DNA from: Rhizopus sp. PT2906 | Lineage: Eukaryota; Mucoromycota; Mucoromycetes; Mucorales; Rhizopodaceae | Reading direction: 5' to 3' | DNA length: 64,000 nucleotides | Assembly: GCA_025529335.1 (NCBI GenBank) | Contig: JAMYHX010000282.1 | Location: 1 to 64,000, forward strand | Part shown: one piece after another, positions 11,895-22,977 of the stretch | How positions within the stretch are numbered: position 1 is the first letter of the stretch | Layout: every line of letters starts with the position of its first letter | Translations under genes and position numbers: made by a program | Notes under the pieces: generated by a model | Told to the model about the DNA's origin: nothing | The model's database searches: none | What the model saw: the letters and a program-made list of their open reading frames with translations, nothing else

Positions 11895-13664
11895 ATGAAT
11901 GCACAAAGATCATCAGACACTTGCCATTTTGATCTATCGGCTAAAATATTTGTACCTTCGAAAAAGCAGTTTGATCCCTTTGAAGTGAATGAAGCAAATG
12001 ATGATCCAGAGATGGACGAGCTGAGTCATCATTATTTGAATAGCAATTTATTAGATGATGAACCACCAATGACAAGAACAACAACAACAACAATACCAGC
12101 AACAATACCAACAACAACTAAAGGAGGAAATAACCTATTCATGTGGCAACAAGATGATTGGAAATCAGCTCAAAAGGTAGAAAATATCTGGAAGCAGGAT
12201 AAACTATCTCCTAGTGTGTGGGATAGCTTTGAACCCTATTCAAGAGGCAATGAGCAAGAATTTGACCCTACACTTCATTTCTATCATGGAGCGCTCTATG
12301 ACGCATCTACTATTGAGGATATGAATCTGCTCAAAGACAACTGTCCTTCTGCTGAAGAGACACAGGTCGAGAATGTGGGAGAAGATATGACTACACTTCA
12401 AATGCTTCAGACGATTTTTTCAGATCTGAGTGAACAAAAGCTGATAGACACTTTAGAAAAAAATGATTATGATGTGGATAGAGCGATTGAAGCTCTCTTA
12501 TCCAACACGACTAATGTGAAGCCTAGCAATCATGATACCAAAAAAAGACAGGTGTGTCGACACTTTCTGGCAGGCGAGTGTTATAGAAAGGACTGTTGGT
12601 TTGTGCATGATCTACAGGAAAAGGTGTGCAAATTCTGGTAGGTAAATCTACTGTTTTACTTGCCGGGTCGTTAGTCTAAATTCAGTAGGTTACAAGGAGG
12701 TTGTTTGAAAGGCGAACTCTGTGAGTTTTCACACAACATTGACATTCAAGAGGTTGTGGCGAACAAGATAAATAGTAGCAAGCAATCAGAGGTAAAGAAT
12801 GATCGTACGAACGTATTAAATCCAAATGATTATCCTGCACTTGGTGCAAGCGCCAAACAAACATCTGTGAAATCCCAGTCGGCTAATGTGGTCGCAGAGG
12901 AAGAATTCCCTTCACTTGCTGCAGCAAACAAGATTAAAAAGAGCACACCACCACAACCAGTGACGAAAACGATCAACTTTGCAGAAATCGCCAAGAAAAA
13001 GGCAAATACGCCAGCAGGAACGGTTAAAAAGAAGCAGGCTACGCCTCACCCTTATCAGAAACTAAGTTTGCAGAAATTAAAGCAACCCGTGCGTATCCCA
13101 TGGCTTGAGACCGGCAGCTCACTTAATTCGATCTATATGAAAGAGGTAAGTTGAAGCACAGATAGGAAAAAGGAGATTCTAAAAATAGAAACACAGAGAG
13201 AAAAAGCGATTGAATATGGTACTTTACGAAACCGGTTATTTGCTAAAGCAACGGAATATTACTTAAAAGGTGATGGAGCAAAAGCAAGGCTGTATTCGAT
13301 GGAGGCTAAACACTATAATAAGCTGATGCAAGAAATGCACACAGAAGCAAGTCGACGTATCTTTGAACAAAGAAGTAAACATGAGGCATTTATTGATTTG
13401 CATGGTTTACATCAAGATGAAGCTATTGATATCATTGAAGAACAGCTTCAGAGGATGAGGCAGAATAACTATACAGGTATTGTCTATATTGTCACAGGCA
13501 CTGGTCACCATTCGGGAGCTAGTGGGCTAAGTAAAAAGATGAGCAAGCTGAAACCCTATGTGGAAGAATACTTGAGGCAAGAAAACTATCGCTTTGCTGA
13601 AACTAACATGGTGGGTGATACAAAAGGTGGGATCTTTGCTGTGGATCTCTCTTCAAAGAAATAA
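11895..13664 (+). CDS. CUE-CCCH-DUF1771-Smr domain protein
   Basis: This is predicted to be an RNA-associated protein, 555 residues in three exons (11895-12637, 12689-13145, 13197-13664). A CUE-like ubiquitin-binding segment (about residues 166-203, LQMLQTIFSDLSEQKLIDTL) precedes two CCCH zinc fingers: CRHFLAGECYRKDCWFVH, and a second completed across intron 1, CKFWLQGGCLKGELCEFSH. A DUF1771 helical segment follows (LRNRLFAKATEYYLKG, ARLYSMEAKHYNKLM). The protein ends in a Smr domain with FIDLHGLHQDEAIDII and the TGTGHHSG loop. Smr domains are often endonucleases; yeast Cue2, which combines CUE, DUF1771 and Smr, cleaves mRNA on stalled ribosomes. The CCCH fingers are an addition relative to Cue2. 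A role in RNA quality control is inference. Confidence 0.9.
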
Positions 13665-13836
13665 TAAAAAGAAATGGGAATCCTTTTTTCCAGTGTAAAA
13701 AAAGGGGAGTTTGTTTCATATCTATTATTTCTTTATCGGGCATCTTATGCAAATGATGTAAGTCTCGCTTTTTTTTTTTTTTTTTCTAGTCTGCCTCTAT
13801 TTTTGCCACAACAGGGGTCCGGTACAGCTAAACCTA

Positions 13837-15596
13837 TAGAATTTGGCGTTTTTGACGGAATCCCAAAAACGAATAACCAAAGTAAAAAAATGATTGGCCG
13901 AAATAAAAAGTACATTTGTCCTTTTAGCCGAAGACAAGTTGGCGCAAAAGCTACCATTAAGCAATTGGTATATAGAGATAATACTTTGTTGAAAAAAAAA
14001 AAAGGGGGGATAGACTTAGAAAGGAGCTTTATTGAAGCAGTTGATGATTTGACCCTTGGAATGACTACAGAAGCCATAAAGATCACTGATGAGCACATCA
14101 TTACAGGCATCTGCAATTCTACTAGATAGATTTTCTCTGTCATCAATCGATCGCGCTTTATTTTTCCTTTAATTATGGCCCAAAACTGTTCAATTGGATT
14201 TAACTCGGGCGAGTAAGGCGGCAGGTACATGACCCTGTATCCTCTTTCAATCTTGTGAATCATAAGTTTTGATTTATTATCAAGGACTAAATAACGTCCT
14301 TTCATACCATCGTCCATATCCATTATGTCAAGGAGATCGTTAATGAATTTAACAAAGTGAGCAGTTGTAGTGCCTTTAGCTACTGGTTTATTACTCATGT
14401 CGTTATTCTCAGTTGACATATCAGCTTTGTCGATTTCAGCTGCAGCCCTTTTCTTTCCACTGTTGGATTTTCTTTTCTTCTTAGCTGATTCTGTCTCTCT
14501 TCTTGATAGAGGCTTTTTCATAACAATATGCATGACAGTGGATGAATGTATGGCACCAATCACAGTATGAGAGGACGATCTAGCTTTTGGCTGCTTTACT
14601 ATAGCAGTGCTTCCAGATTTTGATCTAGCCTAATTGTATCTCATGTTGATATTGAATCCAGCTTTGTCAATGAAAATACAGTTCCTTGTATAATTCAGAT
14701 CAGAACCCCTTCCATTTCATAAACCATTCATATCTCGTTTGTAAGTTCTCTGCTGAATTCCTCACTTCAGCCTCAAAAACAGGCTACTTGATTGTTATGA
14801 ACATTGTATTTCTCAAGTGATTGTCGAGTTGAGATTTTGATATGGTGAAGTCTTCAGATTTCTTCGTCAAACTCCCCATAATGACATCTGAGACTAGCTG
14901 CTGGTTGTTGTTCAGAAGCTCATTAATGTACTCGTTGTGTGCAGTCGTAAATGAGTTTTTTTGGACCATTGTTTTGTTCTGACTTTTTATAAGCAATGTC
15001 TTCTGTTTCATTGTGAAGGTGCCACCATCCCACAGCCGTGTGGTAATTGATGTTCAAGCCTCTTGCAACTTTACTCACTACATCGCGCTTCACTGGTTGC
15101 TCAAACATGCGATCGATAAAAGTTTCCGTTGTGAAGTCGCTGTAGTTGTTGTAAGAGCTGGCTTGCTTGGGCTTTTCAGCTCTCGGCTGATTTTTAATCG
15201 AAACTTCCTCAATCATCTTTTCAGAACGCTTGGCACTCAAGTATTTTTCTCTACTAGTAACATACTCAAGGATAATGTTAGGATTGATAACATCTGACAA
15301 AATGCCTTCCATTGGATCATAAACTTTTTCACCTTGTTCATTATAAAGGTTTTCAAACCCATCTTTGTAGAAAAAAGTGTTCATTATGCGTAAGAGAAAG
15401 AGGTGATAAAGTCAAGTCCAAGAAATATATATATATATATATGTATATAAGACATTGCTTTTGTGCCAACTTTAGTTAGTGCTTAGTGGCATTTGTCTTC
15501 GGTTAAAGGGACAAATGTATTTTTTATTTCGGCCAATCACTTTTTTACTTTGGTCATTCATTTTTGGGATTCCGTCATTTATTTTTTCAAATTCTG
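13837..15596 (-). mobile_element. IS630/Tc1-type DNA transposon with ~107-bp terminal inverted repeats
   Basis: The left end (13837 to about 13943) and right end (about 15488 to 15596) are inverted copies. Both contain GACGGAATCCCAAAAA, ACCAAAGTAAAAAA, TGATTGGCCGAAATAAAAA and TACATTTGTCC, with scattered differences. Both outer edges abut a TA dinucleotide (13835-13836 and 15597-15598), the target duplication expected for this superfamily. The 1.76-kb interior carries a broken minus-strand transposase. The two arms have diverged from each other, so the insertion is not very recent. Confidence 0.85.
13990..15384 (-). pseudogene. IS630/Tc1-type transposase, frameshifted and nonsense-mutated
   Basis: The minus-strand reading starts near 15384 (MNTFFYKDGFENLYNEQG). 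It continues through a DNA-binding-like N-terminal part (DVVSKVARGLNINYHTAVGW) and shifts frame near 14950. The next frame continues with NNNQQLVSDVIMGSLTKKS. A DDE core follows with FIDKAGFNINMRYN (first Asp), YLVLDNKSKLMIHK (second Asp) and PPYSPELNPIEQFW (third acidic residue). Within the core a TAG falls directly after MRYN, where related transposases carry a Trp. With at least one frameshift and one nonsense codon it should be inactive, though its inverted repeats could in principle be recognised by a relative elsewhere. Confidence 0.85.
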
Positions 15597-15598
15597 TA

Positions 15599-16095
15599 TG
15601 TACATTTTTATATTTTCAGATGAGCACGTTTTTTTTTCCTTCCAGTTTTCGCGCAGGGCCGCTTTTTGATTGTCATTTGAGTAATATTTTGCCAAGACAA
15701 GATTTTCAGATTGGAAACGTCAGTTCAGGTACCAACAAAAATGAGGAAATACCATTTGTCCTAGTCACAGACCAATTATAATGTATTTGATGACACAAAT
15801 TTTTTGATCATTTTGTTATTTATACAAACAAATAAAGGTACACAAAAAAGGCAAGGGGGAGTACACAGGAGAGATGTTAAACCCCCCAAATGAAATTTTT
15901 TTTTCTGTAAAACTTTATTCAAACGAAATTCAGGGTACACTGGGTGCCCCCCAATATGATATCTTTCTGATTTTGTGTTACAAATTTACGTCATATATTT
16001 GATATTCCGATCTCCTTAACGAAGTCGTTATAAAAAGATATCTTGTTATTACTATTCTTTTTTTTCCTTTTTTTTATAAAGATATAGATTAAAAC
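15599..16095. other. Spacer between transposon and Con7-like gene
   Basis: No assigned gene. A short plus-strand reading from about 15645 to 15781 (FDCHLSNILPRQDFQIGNV) ends in a stop and is discussed in the findings. It also contains short G/C runs near 15850 and 15946 and T-rich sequence directly before the next start codon. Confidence 0.35.
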
Positions 16096-17000
16096 ATGGC
16101 TCAACCAACTGTATTTAATGCCTCCTACATTGAACCTACTGTTATGCATAACGGAAGTACTCTTTTGGAAAGAAGACAGCAAGCGGCTCCTTTTCTGCAA
16201 CAATTAGAACTTCCCTCACTACCTCCTTTATCACAACTACTAACTACAGAAAAAAAACAGCAAGAAAATATTCATACAGCCATTGCAAGTACTGCTGCTG
16301 CTATGGCAACATCCATCACTTCAACTGCACAGCCTCTCATTCAACAGGATCCAGGCGCCTTTTTACCAACAACCTCGGCTGTCTATGATACAAATACGAT
16401 CCTACCTACGGAAGCCATTTTATATAACAATAACACCACGCTAGATCCTACCATGATTGAACCGCCCATGTTTAATCTCATTTCATCGGGTCTCACCGAC
16501 CCTCAACAATTGATGATGGGCAGACAGAGACAATCAAGTGTATCATCCAGTTCATCTGATAAAGTGTACTCCTTTGTGGCTATCCCTGGCACAAACCAAA
16601 AAAAGAGACCTCGCCGAAGATATGATGAAATTGAACGTCTTTACCACTGCAACTATCCTGGTTGTACAAAATCGTATGGTACATTGAATCACTTAAACGC
16701 TCATGTGAGCATGCAGCAACATGTAAGTTTATTGAACATATAAAAATATAGTAATTTAGATAATTAAATATCCGATATTTCAAGGGACCTAAACGTCAGC
16801 CAAGTGAATTTAAGGAAATGCGTAAAGAGTGGAGACGTCAAAAGAAAGAGAGAGAGAATGCAAGAAAGGCAGCAGAGGCAGCAGCTCTCCAACAACAACA
16901 ACAACAACAACAACAACAGCAACAATTCAATATGTTACCATACTCATTTCATCCTACTACATTAACCACCACAGCAACCCCCCTTGACAATTTTTATTAA
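16096..17000 (+). CDS. C2H2 zinc-finger factor, Con7-like
   Basis: This is predicted to be a nuclear DNA-binding protein of about 280 residues in two exons (16096-16722 and 16785-17000). A Ser/Thr/Gln-rich N-terminal part leads to RPRRRYDEIERLYHC and then a C2H2 finger reading CNYPGCTKSYGTLNHLNAH. The intron falls just after this finger, and the next exon resumes GPKRQPSEFKEMRKEWRRQK, a basic tail. This exact order is the hallmark of fungal Con7-type factors, which control morphogenesis and infection structures in ascomycetes. The C-terminus carries a 12-residue glutamine run. The family call is good; target genes are unknown. Confidence 0.85.
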
Positions 17001-18578
17001 TCATTGTATATTCTCTCCTTTTGGCTCACCTCAAAAAAGAAAACAAAGCTTATGTGTACATTTTGTTATTTATATATACATATACATATATAGAGATAAG
17101 CTGGCTTTATCTTTATTTTATGCTCTTTATTCTAGTTTTTTTTTTCTGTATATGTTTTCTTATTTATATGAAGTCCGATTATTAAACAAAAAGAATTATG
17201 GTATTTTTTTTATTTAAAAATAGAAAAAATGGCTCTTTAAGAAAAAAAAAAAGATCGCCTTTCTTTTTTTGATTGATGATCGACGCATTTTTAAAGAGGT
17301 GGGACAGATTTTATTTTTAGTGAATTATTAGTTTAAAGAATCATCAATGTAAAGAATATTGTCTGTGCACTTTGTTTACAAGTGAACCTGTGTTGATCTC
17401 TCTTTAGATTGAACTCTTTTTACTCATAAAAGGAGCATATATAATGCTATTTATATATAAATCCCCGATTTACATTTTTAATACAAAAGGCTGCACACTC
17501 CTTTCAGAAACAGAATCTTCCTAGAGCAAATGCTGCAAGATGCTTTGTCACACAGGCCTTGGCGTTTGTTTTGGATAAAAGTGTGACTCTATTCTTAGAT
17601 TGCCTTTTTCACACCTGCACCTTTTTCATAAACTATGCATAAGTTTAGCACATGGTGTAGACAAGAGAAAAGGCTTGGGAATCTTTCTCTTTTTTTTAAT
17701 TGTCAAGCAAGGAGAGAGTAAGAGGGAAGAAAAAAGAAGAGTGGGGCAACAGAGTTAAGGGCTTGAGTGGACTTGTAAAAGAGAAACGATTGACAAAGAA
17801 TACAGCAGAATTCATTTTTTTTTTTCACTCCTTTCTATTTGTATTTGGGATTTTTTGACGATGAACGATGCAAATGCAAAGACTGAGTTAAGAATTTGAA
17901 GTCAGAGATGTTTGCTAACGTAAAAATATCAAGTTTGATGGTGATTACTGAACACATGAATATCATGGTTACCGTAGCAACAATTTGCTGGTGTATACGT
18001 TTGCGTTCGTTTTAATAGTAAGTACAGGTGCTTTTGTACGAAAATCTTTTGTGTCGCTGTATGTCTAACAATGGCATCAGCCATTTACAATAACAAAAGA
18101 TCATTTGACTCCAAATACTGAGCAGAATTCCTCTCATCTAAGAATTTACTTTATTATCCTCCCATTCGCCACTGAACTTTATCGTTTGTTAAACTTTAAA
18201 TGAGGCTCCTCCTTGCTGAAAAGCCATGGCTAGTCTCCAATTTCTCAAAAATGCTATCCAATCTTTCTTTCTTAAACTATCTGGTCCATACTCGTGCTGA
18301 GGCGGGACATGTGAATTCCCAACAGCGGCGACATTTTGCAAGTGTACTTTTGAACATTCAAGGTACCATGGTAATCCACGTCATAGCAACAAATTATGTG
18401 TATTGTCGGACAGTGTCTCCGAAACGAAAAAAGAGACGATCCTTGTACTACAGTAACTCAGCTTGATCAAGGGTAATACAAACCCCCCTCTCCTTTTTTT
18501 TGCTTCAAATGAAAAAATTTATTTATGCTCAACTATTATTTTATTTACATATTTACAATTTACAATCGTTTGTTTCTG
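17001..18578. other. Long AT-rich intergenic spacer
   Basis: About 1.6 kb without a supported gene. A plus-strand frame at 18200-18466 exists but shows neither family similarity nor conserved features, so I do not call it. Homopolymer T and A runs are common. I see no inverted-repeat element or RNA gene. Confidence 0.4.
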
Positions 18579-18875
18579 TCAACAAGACATTAAGTCAAGA
18601 GTGAGTCTTCTTTCTTCATCAGATAATACAATTGGCTTTTGTTGTATGAACAGGTCAATATCTTCTTCAACAAATGGTTTTTGTTTAATAAACCGTTCTT
18701 GTTCCTCTAAAGGAAAGAATAGTTCTGGTATATCTTCGTTTTCTTCTTCATCATCATCAGTTAGAGGCACGTCATTCATGCCAAGGATATAGAGGAGGTC
18801 ATTGTCATCGATAATTGGTTCAGTACATTCGAATTGAAATGGCTGTACCAATAGTAATGTGTCGGCTTCTGTCAT
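18579..18875 (-). CDS. Small acidic hypothetical protein
   Basis: An uninterrupted 98-residue frame starts with a proper ATG and lies just 107 bp downstream of the RING ligase gene on the same strand. The protein is very acidic, with PLTDDDEEENEDIPELFFP in the middle, and carries two related motifs, FIKQKPFVEEDIDLF and FIQQKPIVLSDEE. I recognise no family. Its composition (acidic plus bulky hydrophobics) would suit an activation domain or an interaction peptide, but that is speculation. It could be a real gene or a lucky frame; the proper ATG and the repeated motif favour a real gene. Confidence 0.45.
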   Translation of the reverse strand: MTEADTLLLVQPFQFECTEPIIDDNDLLYILGMNDVPLTDDDEEENEDIPELFFPLEEQERFIKQKPFVEEDIDLFIQQKPIVLSDEERRLTLDLMSC

Positions 18876-18982
18876 TGTTTTCAAGATAAAAGTAAGGATG
18901 AGGAAAATGAAGAGCCTTTATTTATATGAGAAAAAAAATTAAAAAATTTTTTGTTTTATTTTAGTTTGAGAATTCATCGTCA

Positions 18983-20488
18983 TCAAGAGCTACTATTTGT
19001 TGGAACTGGCACATTTCTGCATAGCGGACATTGATTTTGACCCTCAGTTAACCACTTGTCTATACACTCCTTGTGAAATCCATGATGACATGCAAGAATA
19101 CGCACATCCTCTTCTGATTGGTAAGCATTCAAACACACCTGACATCCCTCTGAATTGCCAATAATATTTTGCTTCACTTGCTGGGTATATTTCACAATAG
19201 GTACATGGCTATCTATTGCTTCTTGACTCACCGTCGGTCTTCTAGCTGGACCAATGATACTAGCTAGATCTAATAATTCCTCGTAGGTTGGGTTACGCTC
19301 ACTCATGATATTCTCTACACTGTTTCCACTAATAATATACACTGTCCACTGTCCATTGTTTCCACTGCCGTTACTGGTATTATTATTATTATCATTATCA
19401 TTATTATTATTGTTGTTGCTGTTTCTTGTTTCTTCCTCTGCATTATTATTATCCTCCTCTCTCTGCTGTCTTTCCCTTAGGCGTTGACTTTGTCTTCGCA
19501 CTGGTTGTTCTGAAGTAGAGCTATCATCATCATGCAATACGCTTGAGAGATTTAGCTGATGGTTGCTACGGATACCATACAAGAATACAGGTAACATTAA
19601 AATTCGAGTGACTTCATCATTATTAAATAGCCCTGTACTTGATGATGGTGATGATGATTGGTTGTTACTGCTATTTTCCGCAGAAGTAGTTGTTGTAGTC
19701 GTAGTAGAAGGATTATTGTTGTTGGTAGCAGCAGTACTACTAGTGGTTGATTGGCTATTACTATTTGCTCGTTCATCTGTGCTTTGGTCCCCTGGCGTAG
19801 CACCTTCGCTTTGATTTGATGAAACAATGCTTGATATAATAACTGGTAGCCGCATAAACCTCATGAACGAATTCTCATCGCTTTCTGGTTCCATTTGCTG
19901 AAAGAGCTCAGGTGACAAATGCATAGTAAGTTGCTGTCGAATGTTTCTATTGTCGTCTTGTCGGTCTGAACCTTGGAAGGCAGATGCATTGAATTGAATC
20001 TGTCCACTCCGGAAAGAAGCAACCACTGCCTCACTAATTACTTGAGCCAACATGCGTGCAAATGGACTTAGACTACTGTAGGAATTCATTGTGTTTGTGA
20101 TATTTGTCATTGTGACTCCAGACGGATTCTCAGTCAATTCATGTTGTGTTTGCTCTTGATGTGCTTGTGCTCGTTCTTGTTCCCGTTCTTGTTCATGTTG
20201 TTGTTGTTGTTGTTGTTGTGCCTCAAATGCTTGACGTTCTCTTTGCTGCTCTCTTTGTTCTCGCAGCTGAGACCTTCTATATCTCCGTTCTGCTCTACGT
20301 TGACTGTCATTCAATGGTATATATTGCATGTTGGGTGGATTGCGATTGATGTGTATTGGATTAATTCTTTCTACTTGAGTTCTTGAACTAGGCCTAATAA
20401 CTCTCTCTCGAGAATTATTAGAAGGTTGTTGCTGTTGTTGCTGTTGTTGTTCTTCTGGCTGTTCAGGAGAAGATTGTCTTTGTCCCAT
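18983..20488 (-). CDS. RING-H2 E3 ubiquitin ligase with possible N-myristoylation
   Basis: This single-exon 501-residue protein ends in a canonical RING-H2 domain: CQVCLNAYQSEEDVRILACH, then HGFHKECIDKW, then CPLCRN, with all eight zinc ligands present. It should recruit E2 enzymes and transfer ubiquitin. The N-terminus MGQRQSSP has Gly2 and Ser6, fitting the N-myristoylation pattern used by membrane-anchored RING ligases of the ZNRF type. The long middle is low complexity: Gln-rich runs, Arg/Glu/Gln-rich stretches near residues 65-120, and Asn/Ser/Thr runs, as expected for disordered sequence. A hydrophobic-rich segment (FARMLAQVISEAVVASFRSG) sits near residue 145. The substrate is unknown. 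Confidence 0.9.
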   Translation of the reverse strand: MGQRQSSPEQPEEQQQQQQQQPSNNSRERVIRPSSRTQVERINPIHINRNPPNMQYIPLNDSQRRAERRYRRSQLREQREQQRERQAFEAQQQQQQQHEQEREQERAQAHQEQTQHELTENPSGVTMTNITNTMNSYSSLSPFARMLAQVISEAVVASFRSGQIQFNASAFQGSDRQDDNRNIRQQLTMHLSPELFQQMEPESDENSFMRFMRLPVIISSIVSSNQSEGATPGDQSTDERANSNSQSTTSSTAATNNNNPSTTTTTTTSAENSSNNQSSSPSSSTGLFNNDEVTRILMLPVFLYGIRSNHQLNLSSVLHDDDSSTSEQPVRRQSQRLRERQQREEDNNNAEEETRNSNNNNNNDNDNNNNTSNGSGNNGQWTVYIISGNSVENIMSERNPTYEELLDLASIIGPARRPTVSQEAIDSHVPIVKYTQQVKQNIIGNSEGCQVCLNAYQSEEDVRILACHHGFHKECIDKWLTEGQNQCPLCRNVPVPTNSSS

Positions 20489-21821
20489 AAATTATGACTA
20501 ATAGCTAAAGAAAGAAATAGAGAAGAGAAAGAAAATAGAAATTCAAGGAAAAAATAGTGTATTCGGGCTTTTATTTTGCATACTAGGAATTAAGGTACAG
20601 TGGCTGGCAAAATTGGTCGTATGTTGTATCATTCTTCCGTTTATTTATATTACTTTTTCTCCCCCTCCCCCTCCAATAGATGCTATCCCATCATGAATTA
20701 CATATTCCTCATACCAAAGATTTTGAAGCAAGGATTTGTTGAATAATTTTTCAAGTCATATTGCTGTTGCATAAACACATCAATCTAGGTAAACTCTTAA
20801 AGTTGAATCACACATGCGACTGATTTAGTGATATATATATATATATAAAGTCAATTTATTTAAAGCCAAAGACTTCTCCCTTAGAGTGGATTTGTTTCAT
20901 TCCTTTCTTTTTCTTTTTCTTCTAGAACGCTTTTTCATATAGATGAAAGCTTGAGTTAGTTACTTGTCGTAATGAAGACACTGCAACGTGATGATTCAAC
21001 ATGCGTTACCTTAATTGGCATGTAAACAACACTAAACAAGTTAAACAGTAGAATCGCAAGGGAGGAGTCACAATATCCTTTCGACAGTTCAAAGGATACA
21101 GGAGGTAGGCATGAATGGAAATGCCAACAAGATTGATCGTAAACCGATAATTGTCCCCCTCGTAGACTCTGAAGACAAAAGACTTTAGGGAAAAAAGAGC
21201 AACACTGTCAGTGTGAATACTCTTTGTAGAGCGTATAAAAAACTCGTGAATCTTTGTAAAGACGTAAAAGGCATCAAAAAATGCCTTCCGTGGGTTGAAG
21301 AGCATAAAAATTGGACTGACCAGGATTACAAACATGCCATATTTTAGATAAAGCAAAGATAACCTCTCCCTTCTTGATCAGATGGGAGATAATACAGGGA
21401 AGACACCAGAAGGGAAACTGGCCACTGGTCACGTGTAAGCAACTGTCAAATGTGGTAATGGTAATGTTACGGTTTGAAACTGTATATCTCGGGAAAGCAT
21501 TAGCATTGGTCATCATATGGGAAAAATGATTTAGAAAAAGCAATCAAAAGTAATGATTTAGGCAAACAATAAGATAATCTGAATGGTACATAATCAACTG
21601 TGAAGAAATGACTATTTTAGACTTAAATTCAATAGAAATGTGCTTTCACAAGCATATAAAAATCATACTATTCTGAACTTGTAATATGTACAAGTTACAA
21701 AGATCATATGCTTAAGAAGAAGAGAGAAAAAAAAAAAACAATAGATTACACAAAGAATAGGGTCCTCTTTATAATTAAATAAAAAATAGAATACTGATTA
21801 TACAAAATTAATATTAAGAGA
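20489..21821. other. Intergenic spacer, no supported gene
   Basis: About 1.3 kb between two minus-strand genes. It contains a (TA)n run near 20830-20847. A 116-codon minus-strand frame at 21006-21356 is hydrophobic and without recognisable features, so it is not called. The left part is the presumed promoter of the RING ligase. Confidence 0.4.
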
Positions 21822-22775
21822 TTACAATTTTACTGGGATATTATGCATAGCCAGTCGTTTATCGAGTGCACGACATTCATTAGCCCATTTGGCCTTTTCT
21901 AGTTCTAATTGTTCTTTACGTTCCTTTTGATACATTGCCTGTTCTAGCTTCTGTCGGTATTCTTTTTCTTGTGCTAATTGATTCTTGAGTTGTTCAATCA
22001 TGGCCATCAATAATTTTGCACTTGGTTCAAGGGTAGGTCCAGAAGCCAAAGCAGGTGGACAGGACGTCCTCCTTGTCCTCGGTGCCTTAACAACTTGCTG
22101 ATGACAGTGTGGGCAAGCTGTTTGATCTTCTGCCTGTTCTGGAGAAGGTTGTGTTTGGACTTGAGCATGACGAATACGGACTTGCTTTCGATGTCGTGCT
22201 GCTTCGGGTACAGTACGAATGTCTGTTGGAAGATTGTTCTGAGTTGTACCAGGCGAAGGTGTTGGTGGTGGTGGTGGTGCAGGTCTGTGTGGGACAATAG
22301 GAAAATGAAACTCGTGAAGCGTCATACATGGCTCCTTTTCTGATGTTTCACTATAGACTCCCGAATCGCGCAGGGTGCTGTTGCTATTTATACTATCGCC
22401 TGGATTATGCTTGTTACTATTACCACGACGTAAAATGGTCTCTTGATCAAATGATGAAGCTTCGCGTAGAGTACCGCTACTGATGTTATGCTCTTGTATC
22501 AAACTATGCATTGGTAGCTTGAAATCATCATACTTTTCAGCAGAAGGTCTTTTACGTAACTTCTTTAATAATCGAGATGCTCTGTTCAATTGCTTTTTAT
22601 TATGCTCCTTAAAGTACTCTTCAGGCCCAGTTGTAGATAAAAATTGGGCCAAGAGTAAAGTATCCGTCATGGATATGTTTTCTTCATCGTCAGAATCATC
22701 GTTAAATAACGCAACACTCTTTGTCACAGGCTTAGGAAAAGCCCTTTGCTGTGCTAATGTCTTGGTTTTATACAT
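21822..22775 (-). CDS. Uncharacterised coiled-coil protein with CxxC motif
   Basis: A single-exon 317-residue frame with a good ATG and coherent protein-like composition. From the N-terminus it has an acidic patch (FNDDSDDEENI), a basic amphipathic stretch (RASRLLKKLRKR), a polyproline run (HRPAPPPPPTPSPGTT), an isolated CPHCHQQV (single CxxC, too little for a standard zinc finger) and a strong C-terminal coiled coil (about residues 255-305, rich in Lys/Glu/Gln). I do not recognise the family. The polyproline and coiled-coil layout suggests a scaffold or cytoskeletal adaptor, but that is a guess. Several overlapping frames are shadows of this one. Confidence 0.7.
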   Translation of the reverse strand: MYKTKTLAQQRAFPKPVTKSVALFNDDSDDEENISMTDTLLLAQFLSTTGPEEYFKEHNKKQLNRASRLLKKLRKRPSAEKYDDFKLPMHSLIQEHNISSGTLREASSFDQETILRRGNSNKHNPGDSINSNSTLRDSGVYSETSEKEPCMTLHEFHFPIVPHRPAPPPPPTPSPGTTQNNLPTDIRTVPEAARHRKQVRIRHAQVQTQPSPEQAEDQTACPHCHQQVVKAPRTRRTSCPPALASGPTLEPSAKLLMAMIEQLKNQLAQEKEYRQKLEQAMYQKERKEQLELEKAKWANECRALDKRLAMHNIPVKL

Positions 22776-22977
22776 TAAAGAAAAAAAAGTAAAGAAATAA
22801 GAAAGAAAGAAAGAAAGAGTTTAAATATATATTATGAGTCTCCATATTCATATAAACCCTCTTTATGATTATCATTAGATTTCCCTCTTTCTACTATCTG
22901 TCGTTCACCCTCAGCCCCCGCCCCCCCTCCCCCTCTCCTTTGTCCAATTTAAATTATTTTCATTGCATGATTTTTTT

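Noticed and set aside
13674..14129. 151-codon plus-strand frame starting MGILFSSVKKG
   Set aside because: It runs straight into the transposon's left inverted repeat and the antisense of the transposase; as an unspliced frame it is an artefact. A spliced alternative is listed only as a weak finding.
18200..18466. Plus-strand frame of 88 codons starting MRLLLAEKP
   Set aside because: No domain, no conserved motif, composition close to random for this region.
21006..21356. Hydrophobic minus-strand frame of 116 codons
   Set aside because: Hydrophobicity follows from T-rich sequence; no ordered membrane topology or family similarity.
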